The notes: generated by a model from the sequence alone, not told the origin. A stretch of 58,125 nucleotides of DNA from Spirochaetota bacterium (GCA_016928865.1 JAFGJX010000028.1:1-58125); one strand, 5' to 3'. Positions 17,947 through 27,438 are shown, counted from the first letter of the stretch. Numbers and translations: made by a program.

Positions 17947-19504
17947 GGTACTGATAGACCCTATCACAAGGATAGAGGGGCACCTTTCGATAGAGATAGA
18001 TGTCCAGAACGGGAAGGTCGTTGACGCGAAGAGCATCGGCGACATGTTCCGCGGCTTTGAAAGAATATTCCGCGGACGGAACCCGCTGGACGCGAACCAG
18101 CTGTCGCAGCGGATCTGCGGCGTATGCCCGATTTCGCACGGGATTGCGTCGAGCAAGTGCCTCGAGGGAGCGTTCGGGATCAAGCCGAACAATAACGGGC
18201 GCGTGCTGCGGAACCTGATGCTGGCGGCAAACTATATCCAGTCGCACATCATTCATTTTTACCACCTGGCCGCGCTTGACTTCGTGGACATAACGGCGCT
18301 GCTGAAGTACACGGGCGGCGATTCGAAGATCAACAAGCTGAAGGCGTGGGTCGAGGACGAGGTGAAGACAAAGAAGGGTCGTGTTGACGCGATCACGGCC
18401 GGCGGTCCCTTCCTGCCGCGATACGAAGGTGATTTTTACATCAAGGACGTGGACACGAACATTGACGCGATTGCGGGCTACGTCAAGGCGCTGGAGATGC
18501 GGATGCGCGCGCACAAGATGGTTGCGGCGATCGGCGGCCGGGCGCCGCACGCGATCGGCCTGGTGCCGGGCGGCGTGACGCAGGTGCCGACGCGGGCCAT
18601 GATCCGTGAATATAAAAAGCACATCGGCGATCTGGAAGATTTTGTGAACGACGTGTACATGAACCACGTGATCGCGGTGGCGAACACGTTCAAGGACTAC
18701 TTCAAGATCGGAGCGTACATGAACTTCCTGTCCTACGGCCTGTTCGAGCAGGACGCGGACGAGAAGAATTTTTTCCTGCAGCGGGGGACGGCGTACGGTA
18801 CGAAGCTCGAGGGCTTCGATCCGGCCAAGGTCAGGGAGCAGGTGCGGTACGCGCGGTACAGCTCGGGCTCGAACCTGCATCCTTACGACGGCCAGACCGA
18901 GCCGCAGCCGGGCAAGGCCGGCGCGTACACCTGGCTCAAGGCGCCGCGCTACGAGGGCGCTCCCATGGAAGTGGGCCCGCTCGCTCGCGTGGTGATCAGC
19001 TACCTGTCCGGCAACGCGGCCGTGAGGAAGGAGGTCGACGCCCTGCTGAAGGTGTTCAACGCGGACATTTCCGCGGTGTTCTCTACCCTGGGCCGACACG
19101 CGGCGCGCGCGATCGAGTGCAAGCTGATCCTGGCGGAAATGCCGAAATGGCTGGACGAGCTTGAGGTGAACGGGAAGCCGCGGAGCACGTTCGAGATCCC
19201 GGAGTCCGGCGAAGGCATGGGCCTTTCCGAAGCGCCTCGGGGCGCGCTGGGGCACTGGATCGTGATGAAGGACCGGAAGATCGACAACTACCAGGCAGTG
19301 GTCCCCACGACCTGGTTCTGCGGCCCGCGCGACGACAACGGGGTCAAGGGTCCGGTGGAGCAGGCGCTGATCGGCACCCCGATAGCCGACCCGAATAATC
19401 CGATTGAAGCGGCGCGCGTGGTGCGGTCGTTCGACCCGTGCATCGCCTGCGCTGTCCACGTGGTCGAGGGAGACCGGGAGATCGGGACGTACAGGGTCTG
19501 CTAG
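17939..19504 (+). CDS. [NiFe]-hydrogenase 1 large (catalytic) subunit
   Basis: A 521-aa catalytic subunit carrying the Ni-Fe(CN)2CO site. The N-terminal ligand motif RICGVCPISH lies near residue 58 and the C-terminal motif DPCIACAVH near 500. Fourteen residues (VVEGDREIGTYRVC) follow the His, the usual position where a maturation protease cleaves after nickel insertion. It would be exported with the Tat-tagged small subunit. A GGAGGTG ribosome site lies inside the end of the small-subunit gene. No protease is encoded next to it; the one beside hydrogenase 2 or one elsewhere must serve. A strong terminator follows. Confidence 0.96.
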   Translation: MAKVLIDPITRIEGHLSIEIDVQNGKVVDAKSIGDMFRGFERIFRGRNPLDANQLSQRICGVCPISHGIASSKCLEGAFGIKPNNNGRVLRNLMLAANYIQSHIIHFYHLAALDFVDITALLKYTGGDSKINKLKAWVEDEVKTKKGRVDAITAGGPFLPRYEGDFYIKDVDTNIDAIAGYVKALEMRMRAHKMVAAIGGRAPHAIGLVPGGVTQVPTRAMIREYKKHIGDLEDFVNDVYMNHVIAVANTFKDYFKIGAYMNFLSYGLFEQDADEKNFFLQRGTAYGTKLEGFDPAKVREQVRYARYSSGSNLHPYDGQTEPQPGKAGAYTWLKAPRYEGAPMEVGPLARVVISYLSGNAAVRKEVDALLKVFNADISAVFSTLGRHAARAIECKLILAEMPKWLDELEVNGKPRSTFEIPESGEGMGLSEAPRGALGHWIVMKDRKIDNYQAVVPTTWFCGPRDDNGVKGPVEQALIGTPIADPNNPIEAARVVRSFDPCIACAVHVVEGDREIGTYRVC

Positions 19505-19530
19505 TCCCATACCAGCAGATGATACCATGC

Positions 19531-19568
19531 GAGGGGGCCGCTGCAGTGCAGCGGCCCCCTCTTTATTT
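19531..19568 (+). terminator. Rho-independent terminator after hydrogenase 1
   Basis: A 14-bp perfect stem (GAGGGGGCCGCTGC with its complement, AGT loop) is followed by CTTTATTT, 26 bases after the large-subunit stop. A textbook terminator closing the cytochrome-hydrogenase operon. Confidence 0.93.
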
Positions 19569-19685
19569 GTGGCATGCCGGCTCGAACCGGGGAGAATGAA
19601 AAATCAATCGCTCCCGGGACATGGGTAAATAGGGCTTGATTAATAATAGCGCGGGGATTATTACATTGAAATCCGGGGTGCATCC

Positions 19686-21428
19686 ATGTTCAGAATAAGA
19701 ATAGTGTATGACACGTTCCTGCCGGTAAACAGGAACGCTGTTGAAAAAATCCGGGAGATAGCCAGGGAGCAGATAGCCGATATCTCTGATGAGGGCATAC
19801 AGAAGATACTGGACCGCATCAACGATCCGTATTACGAACAGATGCGCTATCTGCTTTTTGTCGCGGATGACGCGCGCGGCGACGTCAAGGGGTTCGCCCT
19901 CCTGTCGCATGACCCGAAAAACAGGTTCTGCTACCTGGACATGCTTGCCGCGGACTTCAGGCGGCCTGGCGGCGGTGTCGGCGGATCGCTGTATGAGCGG
20001 GTCCGGGAGGAGGCGCTCAGATTGCAATGCTTCGGCATCTTCTTTGATTGCCAGAGCGAGGGATCGGGCGGCAGCATTGACGATGCGGTCAGACGGGAAA
20101 ATATCTCCCGCCTGCGGTTCTATGAGCGGCATGGCGCGCGTCCGATTGACAATATCCTGCATGAGGCAATCAGCGGGAAGCACTACCCGGTTGGCTATTA
20201 CCTCATGTTCGATTCCCTCGGCCGCATGTATTCCCCGGAATTAAAGCTGGCAAAAAGAATAATCAGGCTGATCCTTGAGAGGAAGTATAAAGGAATATAC
20301 TCCGCCGGAGAAATAAACACGGTTGTCAACAGCCTCCGCGATGATCCGCTGCGGCTGATGCCGCACCGGCATCGGAAAAAAACGAGCGACGTTGTCGCCA
20401 GGTATGTCCCTGACGATAAAAAGATACTACTGATATATAACGACCGGCACCATATCCACCATGTGAAAGAGCGTGGCTATGTGGAGTCGCCGGTACGGGT
20501 GGAAGCGATCCTGAAATCCATCATGACAACGGGGCTGTTCCGCCGCGCCGGCATAAAAAAATTCCCCGCGTCCCTGATCACCGATGTGCATGCAAAGGAT
20601 TTTTATGACTATTTGAAGATGGTATCGGAAACCTTTGAGCCGGGAAAATCGCTCTACCCGGACGTGTTTCCCATCCGCAAGGACGTCAGAAGGCCCCGGA
20701 AGCTAAGCTCGCACGTGGGGTATTACTGCATTGATATCTACAGCCCGATCAACCGGAACGCGTTCCTCGCCGCACGGAACGCGGTGGATTGCGCTCTGAC
20801 CGGCGCTTCCTCCCTTGTCTTTGGCGCCCGCATGGCGTACGCCCTGGTCAGGCCCCCGGGTCACCATGCTGGCAGGGGATATGCCGGCGGCTTCTGCTAT
20901 CTGAATTCGACGGCGATAGCCGCAAATTTTTTAAGCAGGTTCGGCACGGTGGCCGTTCTCGATATAGACTATCACCATGGAAACGGGCAGCAGGAGATAT
21001 TCTATGAGCGAGAAGACGTGCTGACCGTGTCAATACACGCGAGCCCTGAATTCGAATACCCCTATTTCTCCGGATACGACGACGAGACGGGCGCCGGCCC
21101 CGGCGCCGGGTTTAATATCAACTACCCGCTGAAGCGGGGCACCGGAGGCGTGGAATACCGTAAATATCTGCGAAGGGCGATATCGTATATCAGGAATTTC
21201 AGCCCGAATTTTCTGGTGGTGGCCTTCGGGCTCGATACCGCGAAGGGTGACCCGACCGGGACCTGGCAGCTTACCGGCGATGACTTCGAGGCGATCGGGG
21301 GCATGATCGGGACCGCGCGCCTCCCTCTCCTGGTAGTCCAGGAAGGCGGATATAACAACCGCTATGTCGGTAAAAACGCGCAACGATTTTTTACCGGGCT
21401 GTGGAACGGCGCGTATCGGCGAGGGTAA
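19686..21428 (+). CDS. GNAT acetyltransferase-histone deacetylase family fusion
   Basis: A 580-aa two-domain protein. Residues 1-185 look like a GNAT acyltransferase (YLLFVADDARGDVKGFALL strands, then the GGGVGGSLYERVREEA acetyl-CoA pyrophosphate loop). Residues about 245-575 are an arginase/deacetylase-fold HDAC domain with intact catalytic residues: RPPGHHAG near 387, the zinc ligands in DIDYHHGNG near 426, a third zinc Asp in FGLDTAKGDP near 515, and the transition-state Tyr in EGGYNN near 553. Acetylpolyamine amidohydrolases share this deacetylase type. Acetylation and deacetylation chemistry on one chain suggests polyamine or protein acetyl turnover; the substrate is unknown. It stands alone after the hydrogenase terminator. 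Confidence 0.85.
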   Translation: MFRIRIVYDTFLPVNRNAVEKIREIAREQIADISDEGIQKILDRINDPYYEQMRYLLFVADDARGDVKGFALLSHDPKNRFCYLDMLAADFRRPGGGVGGSLYERVREEALRLQCFGIFFDCQSEGSGGSIDDAVRRENISRLRFYERHGARPIDNILHEAISGKHYPVGYYLMFDSLGRMYSPELKLAKRIIRLILERKYKGIYSAGEINTVVNSLRDDPLRLMPHRHRKKTSDVVARYVPDDKKILLIYNDRHHIHHVKERGYVESPVRVEAILKSIMTTGLFRRAGIKKFPASLITDVHAKDFYDYLKMVSETFEPGKSLYPDVFPIRKDVRRPRKLSSHVGYYCIDIYSPINRNAFLAARNAVDCALTGASSLVFGARMAYALVRPPGHHAGRGYAGGFCYLNSTAIAANFLSRFGTVAVLDIDYHHGNGQQEIFYEREDVLTVSIHASPEFEYPYFSGYDDETGAGPGAGFNINYPLKRGTGGVEYRKYLRRAISYIRNFSPNFLVVAFGLDTAKGDPTGTWQLTGDDFEAIGGMIGTARLPLLVVQEGGYNNRYVGKNAQRFFTGLWNGAYRRG

Positions 21429-21538
21429 GCCGGTCTGAATAATTGTTGATAAAAATTGCCGCGCAGGCAAAGCTTGTGTACATTATTGATATGAAAATCC
21501 ATGCGTCCTGTTTTATCCTGCGTGAGGAGGAGAATGCA

Positions 21539-22006
21539 ATGAAACGAAAACAAAAAAAAATTCTGCATGCGTGCGCTGTCCTGTCAGTCTGTTTGCTTTC
21601 CGCGGTCGTGATGACAGGCTGCTCCGGGTGTTCCGGATGCTCAAAAGAGGAAAAAAAATCTGAAGAGGGGATTCTCGGCTCTCTGGTGGGATCCGGGAAA
21701 ACACTGACCGTCACGGTGTATGCCTATTGCCCCTGCGCCAGGTGCAACACGGAAAAATGGAAGGGCATGGTGTCCACCGGGCAGACGATGAAGCAGCTTC
21801 TGGATGAGGGCAGGAACATCTGCGCGGCCGACCCGAACGTGATCCCCATGGGATCGATCGTGACCTATGACGGCAAGGAGTATGTTGTCGCTGACACGGG
21901 CAGTATGATCAAGGGGAACACGATCAATATTCTTCTCGATTCGCACCGGGACGTGTATGATTTTGGCGTGAAGAGGGACCAGACGATAACCTACCGGGAA
22001 AACTGA
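21539..22006 (+). CDS. 3D-domain lipoprotein (peptidoglycan-active fold)
   Basis: A 155-aa predicted lipoprotein. The start at 21539 is chosen because GAGGAGGAG precedes it; the frame continues upstream without one. After the signal, MTGCSGCSGC offers the lipobox Cys and two extra Cys. The mature domain has the 3D (double-psi barrel) family pattern seen in MltA and YuiC: TVTVYAYCPCARCN, then a DPNVIPMGSIV segment and VVADTGSMIKGN with the catalytic-type Asp. Such proteins cleave or bind peptidoglycan glycan strands. It precedes the thioredoxin-reductase-like gene by 15 bases and is probably co-transcribed with it. Confidence 0.8.
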   Translation: MKRKQKKILHACAVLSVCLLSAVVMTGCSGCSGCSKEEKKSEEGILGSLVGSGKTLTVTVYAYCPCARCNTEKWKGMVSTGQTMKQLLDEGRNICAADPNVIPMGSIVTYDGKEYVVADTGSMIKGNTINILLDSHRDVYDFGVKRDQTITYREN

Positions 22007-22021
22007 TCCAGGAGGGTCAAC

Positions 22022-23002
22022 GTGGATTTTAATCTCAACGCGGTATCGTTTGTCAATGAAAAGAACGCGGTACCCCTGGATAGTGAACGGACCTATGACG
22101 TTGTCATCATAGGCGGCGGCCCGGCGGGCCTGACCGCGGCCGTCTACTGCATGCGCAAGAGCGTTGATACGGCCATAATCATCAAGCACCTGGGGGGGCA
22201 GGTGTCGGAAACATCATCGGTCGAAAACTACATGGGGTATCGCTTTATCAACGGCGTCGACCTGGTGGAAAAGTTCAGGGAGCAGGTCCAGCAGTTCGCC
22301 GTCGGCTACGGCGAGGGGGCCGGGGTCGCGTCCATCGAGGACGGCGCGGTGAAAAAGGTGAACCTCGATGACGGGCGGACCATCAGGGGGAGGGCCCTGG
22401 TGCTGGCCTCCGGCAAGTCGTGGAGGAAGCTGGGGGTCCCGGGCGAGCAGAGGCTGACCGGGCGCGGGGTCGCCTACTGCACGATCTGCGACGCCCCGCT
22501 CTTCGCGGGCAAGACCGTCGTGGTTGTCGGAGGGGGCAATTCCGGCGTCGAGGCCGCGATCGATCTGGCGGCGATCGCGAAGGAAGTCATCGTCGTCCAG
22601 AACCTTGACCGGCTGACCGCCGACGGTCTGCTCGTGGACAGTCTGGCCGCGTTCGGGAACGTGAGTTACCGGTACGCAAGCTCGGTGCTGGAGATCATCG
22701 GCGAGAACGAGGTGCGGGCGGTGGCCGTCCGGGACGAGGGAACGGGCTCAGTCATGGAGATCGCGGCGGAAGGAATATTCATAGAGATAGGCCTCGCGCC
22801 GAACAGCGGGTTCGCCCGCGGGATCGTTGACATGAACGAGTCAGGGGAGATCGCCGTGGACTGCGCGTGCAGGACCAGCAGCGCCGGCATATTCGCGGCC
22901 GGGGACGTCACAACGGTCCCCTACAAGCAGATCATCATCGCGGGAGGAGAGGGGGCGAAGGCGGCCCTTTCCGCGTGCGACTATATTAAGAAAACGGGAT
23001 AG
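22022..23002 (+). CDS. Thioredoxin reductase-like FAD/NAD(P)H disulfide reductase
   Basis: A 326-aa flavoprotein of the low-molecular-weight thioredoxin reductase family. The FAD-binding [10 protein letters not shown] near residue 34, the redox-active CTIC disulfide (YCTICDAP) near residue 158, the NAD(P)H-binding [12 protein letters not shown], and the C-terminal FAD motif [12 protein letters not shown] are all present. CTIC followed by DAP differs from the usual CATCDG. It could reduce thioredoxin or a glutaredoxin-like partner. The start is GTG with AGGAGGG upstream, 15 bases after the 3D-domain lipoprotein. Confidence 0.9.
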   Translation: MDFNLNAVSFVNEKNAVPLDSERTYDVVIIGGGPAGLTAAVYCMRKSVDTAIIIKHLGGQVSETSSVENYMGYRFINGVDLVEKFREQVQQFAVGYGEGAGVASIEDGAVKKVNLDDGRTIRGRALVLASGKSWRKLGVPGEQRLTGRGVAYCTICDAPLFAGKTVVVVGGGNSGVEAAIDLAAIAKEVIVVQNLDRLTADGLLVDSLAAFGNVSYRYASSVLEIIGENEVRAVAVRDEGTGSVMEIAAEGIFIEIGLAPNSGFARGIVDMNESGEIAVDCACRTSSAGIFAAGDVTTVPYKQIIIAGGEGAKAALSACDYIKKTG

Positions 23003-23029
23003 GGCCGCGGGTGGCGCCGGCATTGCCGG

Positions 23030-24601
23030 TCACCAGAAGACAATCTGTTCGCCCATTACTGCGTTGAGAAGAGGATCGCACAGGACGCAGTTGTTCTGGT
23101 AATAGATGATGTCGCCCGCGTCCTCCTCGGGCGTCGCCTTGAGTTTCAGATAGCGCTGCGACGCGCGGTCATACGGGGGCCAGTAGATCTGGTCGCCGCT
23201 GTTTGGATCGCCCGTGCGCGCGAAGCTGGTCCAGTAGGAGCTCACGACATTCTCCACCGCGATCTCCCGTTTCAGCGTGCCGCCGAAGAGGTCCCTGGTG
23301 GCGCCAAATACATAGGGCAGCTCGAACATGTGTATGACCGGTATCATGTCGTTCAGGGGATGATGGACAAACCGGTACTGGTACATCGGCGCCCTGAGGT
23401 GCCGGGCGAAAATGGCCAGGTTGGCGTCCAGGGGACAGTTGAACCCGATGTCGGACGCGATGGCCACGGCGAGCTCGTTCTGATTGTTGCCGATGATGAG
23501 CGGCACATGGTTGAACTGGTCCGTGGTAATGGCTTCGGCGAAGTGCTTCGGAAAGACCGTCCCGTCAACGGCCGGTATATGCGGGATAAACCCGAAGCTC
23601 CTCCAGTATAATCCATACAAATACGACATCGCGGTCACGAAGTAATTAATGTCCGCCTTTCTCAGACATGCGCCGACATCGGCCGCATCACTGCATCCGG
23701 AGGCCCGGATGTAGGGACTTGCATAATCCTCGGCCTGCTCGATCGTCCTTGAGAGGCACGCCTGGCTTTCCATGATGGCTTTATGAAAGAGCCCCTTCGC
23801 GGCCGGCATGTTCATGAGCGCACACACGTCCCAGGCGCCCGAGGATTCCCCGAATATGGTAACATTGTCCCTGTCGCCGCCGAAATTCGCGATTGAGCGG
23901 TTCACCCACTGCAGGGCCTTGACCATGTCAAGGAAAGTGAAATTGCCGCTTCCCTCACCGAGATCGGGATGGGCGAGGTGCCCCAGCTGGCCCAGGCGAT
24001 AGTTGATGGTGACCAGGATAACGTTGTGCCTGGCCGCCAGGTAATTCCCCTGGTAGATCGGCTCATCAAGGGTGGTGATCTTCTTGAGCCGGTCAAAGAA
24101 ATAGTTGAGGCCGTCCAGCGCGACAGCCTCTTCAGCCATGCCGAGGAAATCGCTCAGGGCCTGGTTGCCGCTGCCGAGATTATTGCCCCCGCCATGCATG
24201 AAGAACATGACCGGGTACCGATCGCCCGGCTTCGCGTCCCTGGGCGCCCACACGTTGAGAAAGAGGCAATCCTCGTCGCCGCTCAGCAGTACCCCGTATA
24301 CGAGCTGGGGACACATGGGACCGTAATCGAAGGCCTCGCGTTTGCCGTTTTTAAATGGGGCGGGGTCCTGCGGCGGCTTGAAGCGCAGGTCGCCCACCGG
24401 CGCCTTGGCGTACGGGATGCCCAGGTAGCGCTGGCATTCATACCCGTTGTGGGTATGAAGCTGTCCGATGATGGTTCCCTGCGGTGTTTCACGCTCCAGG
24501 GTGCCGAGGACATTTTCGGGTTGCAGCCAGCATCCGGAAATAAATGAAAACAGAAAAATAAAACATGCGGCAGCTATGGCGGTTCTCAATAATGATTTCA
24601 T
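23030..24601 (-). CDS. Type-B carboxylesterase lipoprotein
   Basis: A 523-aa alpha/beta hydrolase of the carboxylesterase/para-nitrobenzyl esterase family. The signal ends in a lipobox (FISGCW), so it is probably anchored to the outer face of a membrane. The nucleophile elbow GESSGA lies near residue 250, the oxyanion loop is MHGGGNN, and the family's conserved N-terminal pattern (CQRYLGIPYAKAPVGDLRF is a typical block) is intact. A C-terminal His is present in the expected HMFELPYVFG region. It would cleave ester substrates outside the cytoplasm. A small lipoprotein gene lies 72 bases upstream on the same strand. Confidence 0.9.
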   Translation of the reverse strand: MKSLLRTAIAAACFIFLFSFISGCWLQPENVLGTLERETPQGTIIGQLHTHNGYECQRYLGIPYAKAPVGDLRFKPPQDPAPFKNGKREAFDYGPMCPQLVYGVLLSGDEDCLFLNVWAPRDAKPGDRYPVMFFMHGGGNNLGSGNQALSDFLGMAEEAVALDGLNYFFDRLKKITTLDEPIYQGNYLAARHNVILVTINYRLGQLGHLAHPDLGEGSGNFTFLDMVKALQWVNRSIANFGGDRDNVTIFGESSGAWDVCALMNMPAAKGLFHKAIMESQACLSRTIEQAEDYASPYIRASGCSDAADVGACLRKADINYFVTAMSYLYGLYWRSFGFIPHIPAVDGTVFPKHFAEAITTDQFNHVPLIIGNNQNELAVAIASDIGFNCPLDANLAIFARHLRAPMYQYRFVHHPLNDMIPVIHMFELPYVFGATRDLFGGTLKREIAVENVVSSYWTSFARTGDPNSGDQIYWPPYDRASQRYLKLKATPEEDAGDIIYYQNNCVLCDPLLNAVMGEQIVFW

Positions 24602-24673
24602 ATATTTACTCCAGGTAAATTAAATATTGAAAATGAACTCTTAAAATTTGTTTTTTGCATAATCACAGCTGAT

Positions 24674-24820
24674 TTACACATCGCTTTCATTTTCTGGATT
24701 GTCTGCATTATTGATACCCGGGTGTGGAAATCCTGAGCTTTGATCGCTGCAGGATGTTAAAGGTAATACGAAAGTAAGTAAAAAGTAGAAAAGAACAGGC
24801 AGCTTTTTAGTGTTTCCCAT
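24674..24820 (-). CDS. Small lipoprotein, 48 aa
   Basis: A short gene read directly from the sequence. ATG at 24820 follows GGGGGTGA by about 4 bases. The protein starts MGNTKKLP, has a hydrophobic stretch (VLFYFLLTFVLPL) and a lipobox LTSC with Cys at 24, then a hydrophilic tail of 24 residues rich in Asn, Asp, Glu and Pro ending ESDV. All elements of a type II signal peptide are there. It sits in front of the carboxylesterase on the same strand, so the two are probably co-transcribed. Role unknown; it may be an envelope-anchored accessory protein. Confidence 0.65.
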   Translation of the reverse strand: MGNTKKLPVLFYFLLTFVLPLTSCSDQSSGFPHPGINNADNPENESDV

Positions 24821-24927
24821 TATATCACCCCCGAGTATAAAGTTGTAGAGTTCCGGTCTGATCTTTGATAAAAACCGTCTGTATGGTTTTTTAAATATAC
24901 ATGGGGATGCTGGATCGGTCTTCTTGG

Positions 24928-24938
24928 ATCATGATTTT
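24928..24938. promoter_or_regulatory. ATCATGATTTT motif, possible regulator site
   Basis: This 11-mer with a palindromic ATCATGAT core lies about 110 bases upstream of the small lipoprotein start. The same 11-mer occurs at 27305 and, inverted, at 27334, in the region upstream of the SGNH hydrolase. It may be a binding site of the nearby AraC regulator. Pattern only. Confidence 0.3.
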
Positions 24939-25047
24939 GGAATCGTCATAATTCCAGAATCATCATAAAAGAGACGGGGCAGGATGCATAAAATGGAAAA
25001 AATAATGTGAGAAATTGCCGGAGACAGGCACAATCGACCGGGATGTA

Positions 25048-26175
25048 CTATTTTTTGTCCCTGGTCGCGATTTTCCTGAACGCCGCCGGTGACATGTTGT
25101 GCATCTTTGAAAATGAGTTATAGAATGATGAGATAGTATTGAAGCCGACTGCATAGGAGATGCTCGTTACCGAACGGCCCGGCTCTTCAACGAGCAGTTT
25201 TTCCGCTTCCCGTATCCGGTATTCATTGATAAACGAATTGAAGTTCTTGCTGAGGCGCTCGTTCAGGATCTGGGACAGCTGGTAGTGCGATATATCGATC
25301 TCCCGGGCCAGACCCACCAGGGTAAGGTCCTCGTCGCAGAAAATCTTATCCACTTCCATCAATTGCGTGAGCCGGTCCAGCACGTCCCGCACGTTGAGAC
25401 CCTCTATTCGCGAAGATGCGTATCGTATTCTCTGGCCTTCTTCGCTGATTCGCGAGTAATAATCCGGGTATCTTATTTTTATGATCATCAGCAGGCATAT
25501 CTGAAAACCCAGCATCAGCGACAGTGTTTTTATCACGAAGAAATAGAAATCGCGTGAATAACCAAATACCTTTACCATGGTGAAGCCGAATATGTAGAAA
25601 AATATCAGGAAATAATTGGTGGCAATAACGATAAGGGAGTAGAGTGTCATTTTTTTGATGGCGAGCCCCTTCTTTCTGAAGAGCGGGAGGCTTCTTGAGA
25701 TGGACGCAACGGCATAGACGCCGATTGACATGACGACAAGAAATATTATAACGCTGTAGAATGGATATTCAAGCGAATGGCCAAAGGGATTCATGATCAG
25801 CTCGCGTTTCTCGTCAGGCGTTTTCAGGTAGAAGGGGAGGAGCATCACTGTCAGGACAACGCAGGGAAGCAGGTGGAGCGCCGATTTCCGGGTAAATGCA
25901 AAGTTGTATCCCCAGAGTATTTTTAAAAAGAAATACAAAAATGGCGCGGTCAGATACAGGAACGGGACATGGACAATGGCGAGATGGGGGTACTGCATCA
26001 GCAGCCCTGATACCATGCATCCATGATAGAGTTGCCATATCCCCACGGTAAAAAGGAGTCCTATAACGATGAAATGCGGTGCTGTTTTGTTCCTTTCAAA
26101 AAGATATATCACCGCGTTAAGCAGGTACAGCATGCCGCTGAAAAAGATTATCATTTCGGTGAAATTAATGTTCAT
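25048..26175 (-). CDS. Membrane-anchored AraC-family regulator
   Basis: A 375-aa protein with an integral-membrane sensor and a DNA-binding tail. Seven or so hydrophobic segments fill residues 1-225 (for example FLYLTAPFLYFFLKILWGY). The C-terminal 100 residues are an AraC double helix-turn-helix: VGLAREIDISHYQLSQILNE, then RSVTSISYAVGFNTISSFYN. Such membrane AraC proteins sense small molecules or lipids at the membrane. It overlaps the SGNH hydrolase stop by 11 bases and lies upstream of the small lipoprotein and carboxylesterase, which it may control. It is a clear paralogue of the gene at 43776-44900. Confidence 0.9.
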   Translation of the reverse strand: MNINFTEMIIFFSGMLYLLNAVIYLFERNKTAPHFIVIGLLFTVGIWQLYHGCMVSGLLMQYPHLAIVHVPFLYLTAPFLYFFLKILWGYNFAFTRKSALHLLPCVVLTVMLLPFYLKTPDEKRELIMNPFGHSLEYPFYSVIIFLVVMSIGVYAVASISRSLPLFRKKGLAIKKMTLYSLIVIATNYFLIFFYIFGFTMVKVFGYSRDFYFFVIKTLSLMLGFQICLLMIIKIRYPDYYSRISEEGQRIRYASSRIEGLNVRDVLDRLTQLMEVDKIFCDEDLTLVGLAREIDISHYQLSQILNERLSKNFNSFINEYRIREAEKLLVEEPGRSVTSISYAVGFNTISSFYNSFSKMHNMSPAAFRKIATRDKK

Positions 26176-27034
26176 GTGTTGACCTGTCTGAAGACACCAG
26201 CGCTTCTTTTATCAGCGCCGCGAGTATCTTCCCGCCTCGTTCATTGAGATGTATGTTGTCCGTCAGAAATCGCAGGCCGCGGTCATCGGATATGGCGTTC
26301 CAGTCCCTGCAGAGGAGATAGTGCTGCAGGATGGCGCTGTACATGAACCATTGATCGCGCGAGTAGGGCCGCGCGTTTTTCTTCCCGCCTTTGACGAGCT
26401 CGTCGGAAAGGACCTCGTTGAACGGGATGTATGACACGCCGTTCCCGGTCGCTAGTTCCCTGATCAATCGTGAATAGTCGACGGCCAGCTTGAACGGAGC
26501 GCTGTCAATATTTTCACCCAGCGGCGGAATTGATATAAGTATGATTTTCGCATCGGTGTTTGTTTTAAGTGTATGAACCAGTTGCCGGTAATTATCGGCG
26601 AACCACTGTCGTGTCGGCTTCCGGGGGAGGTGCCAGAGGTCATTGTAGTACTCTTTTTCCTCTTCAGAAAGGGACCCCTTCAGGTCGTTGGTGCCTATCA
26701 GTATGAAAATATAATCCGGTTTCAGGGCAACGACTCTGTCCGAAACCTGTAGCAGGTTGTATGCCAGCCTGCTGTTTATCCCTTCATTGGCGAAGACGTA
26801 GTCTTTTAATTCCGGGTCATCGGAGAGGAGGCCCACATAATCAAAGCTGACAGCGCCGTGGGTGATGCTGTCGCCGAGGCAGGCCACGATTTTATTATCA
26901 TGCCCGGCGGTCGTTCTGAGCAGGGCACTGGCATTGGCGGCTGGCGTTTTTTTGGCCTGAAATATGACATACCCTGCGAGCAGGGCGCAGGCAGCGATGA
27001 TACCTGCTAGCGTTACTACTATTTTCTTGATCAT
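26165..27034 (-). CDS. SGNH/GDSL-family hydrolase, membrane-anchored
   Basis: A 289-aa hydrolase. The start at 27034 has a GGAGAAAG ribosome site; the frame extends 20 codons upstream without one. An N-terminal hydrophobic anchor (IKKIVVTLAGIIAACALLAG) is followed by the SGNH blocks: CLGDSITHG with the catalytic Ser (block I), FILIGTNDLKG (block III, Asn), and DNIHLNERG (block V, Asp/His). These enzymes cleave acyl or acetyl esters of lipids or polysaccharides. It is translationally coupled to the downstream AraC regulator. The substrate cannot be inferred. Confidence 0.88.
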   Translation of the reverse strand: MIKKIVVTLAGIIAACALLAGYVIFQAKKTPAANASALLRTTAGHDNKIVACLGDSITHGAVSFDYVGLLSDDPELKDYVFANEGINSRLAYNLLQVSDRVVALKPDYIFILIGTNDLKGSLSEEEKEYYNDLWHLPRKPTRQWFADNYRQLVHTLKTNTDAKIILISIPPLGENIDSAPFKLAVDYSRLIRELATGNGVSYIPFNEVLSDELVKGGKKNARPYSRDQWFMYSAILQHYLLCRDWNAISDDRGLRFLTDNIHLNERGGKILAALIKEALVSSDRSTHEH

Positions 27035-27304
27035 GACTTTCTCCGGGAATAATAACCAATTCCGATAGGCCGATGAAGCTTCGGAAGAAAGCATCGCGGC
27101 CTGCGGAACTCGGATAAAAACAGTGAAAACTCAAACAGTCTTCGGCCGCTCAGCTCTTTTTCCCGACGCATGATAAACCTGTTGGGATAGGGTCTCAATA
27201 TATGGCCGTTTTCTGACACAGTGTCTGTTCGCGAGAATGGTATATACATTAGTACGGGAATTGTAAATAATTTTTCTGGTAATGATAGCGTGACATCTTC
27301 CATA

Positions 27305-27344
27305 ATCATGATTTTTGAACCGGAATTGAATTGAAAATCATGAT
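27305..27344. repeat. Inverted repeat ATCATGATTTT / AAAATCATGAT
   Basis: An 11-bp perfect inverted repeat with an 18-base spacer. Each arm contains the self-complementary ATCATGAT. It could be a two-site operator or a hairpin. A third copy of the arm is at 24928. Confidence 0.6.
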
Positions 27345-27438
27345 GCAGGAAGACTCATTCGCGCAGCGATCTATATATTTATTACAATATTCGAATGAAG
27401 AGTAAAATAACTACAGTCGGCACATCTGTAATTTTACA

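Noticed and set aside
17912..19528. 538-codon minus-strand open frame
   Set aside because: Exact shadow of the hydrogenase 1 large-subunit gene, rich in Arg/His as expected for the reverse of a GC-rich coding frame.
27031..27309. 92-codon minus-strand frame upstream of the SGNH gene
   Set aside because: No ribosome site, no domain, overlaps the SGNH start region; more likely leader DNA.
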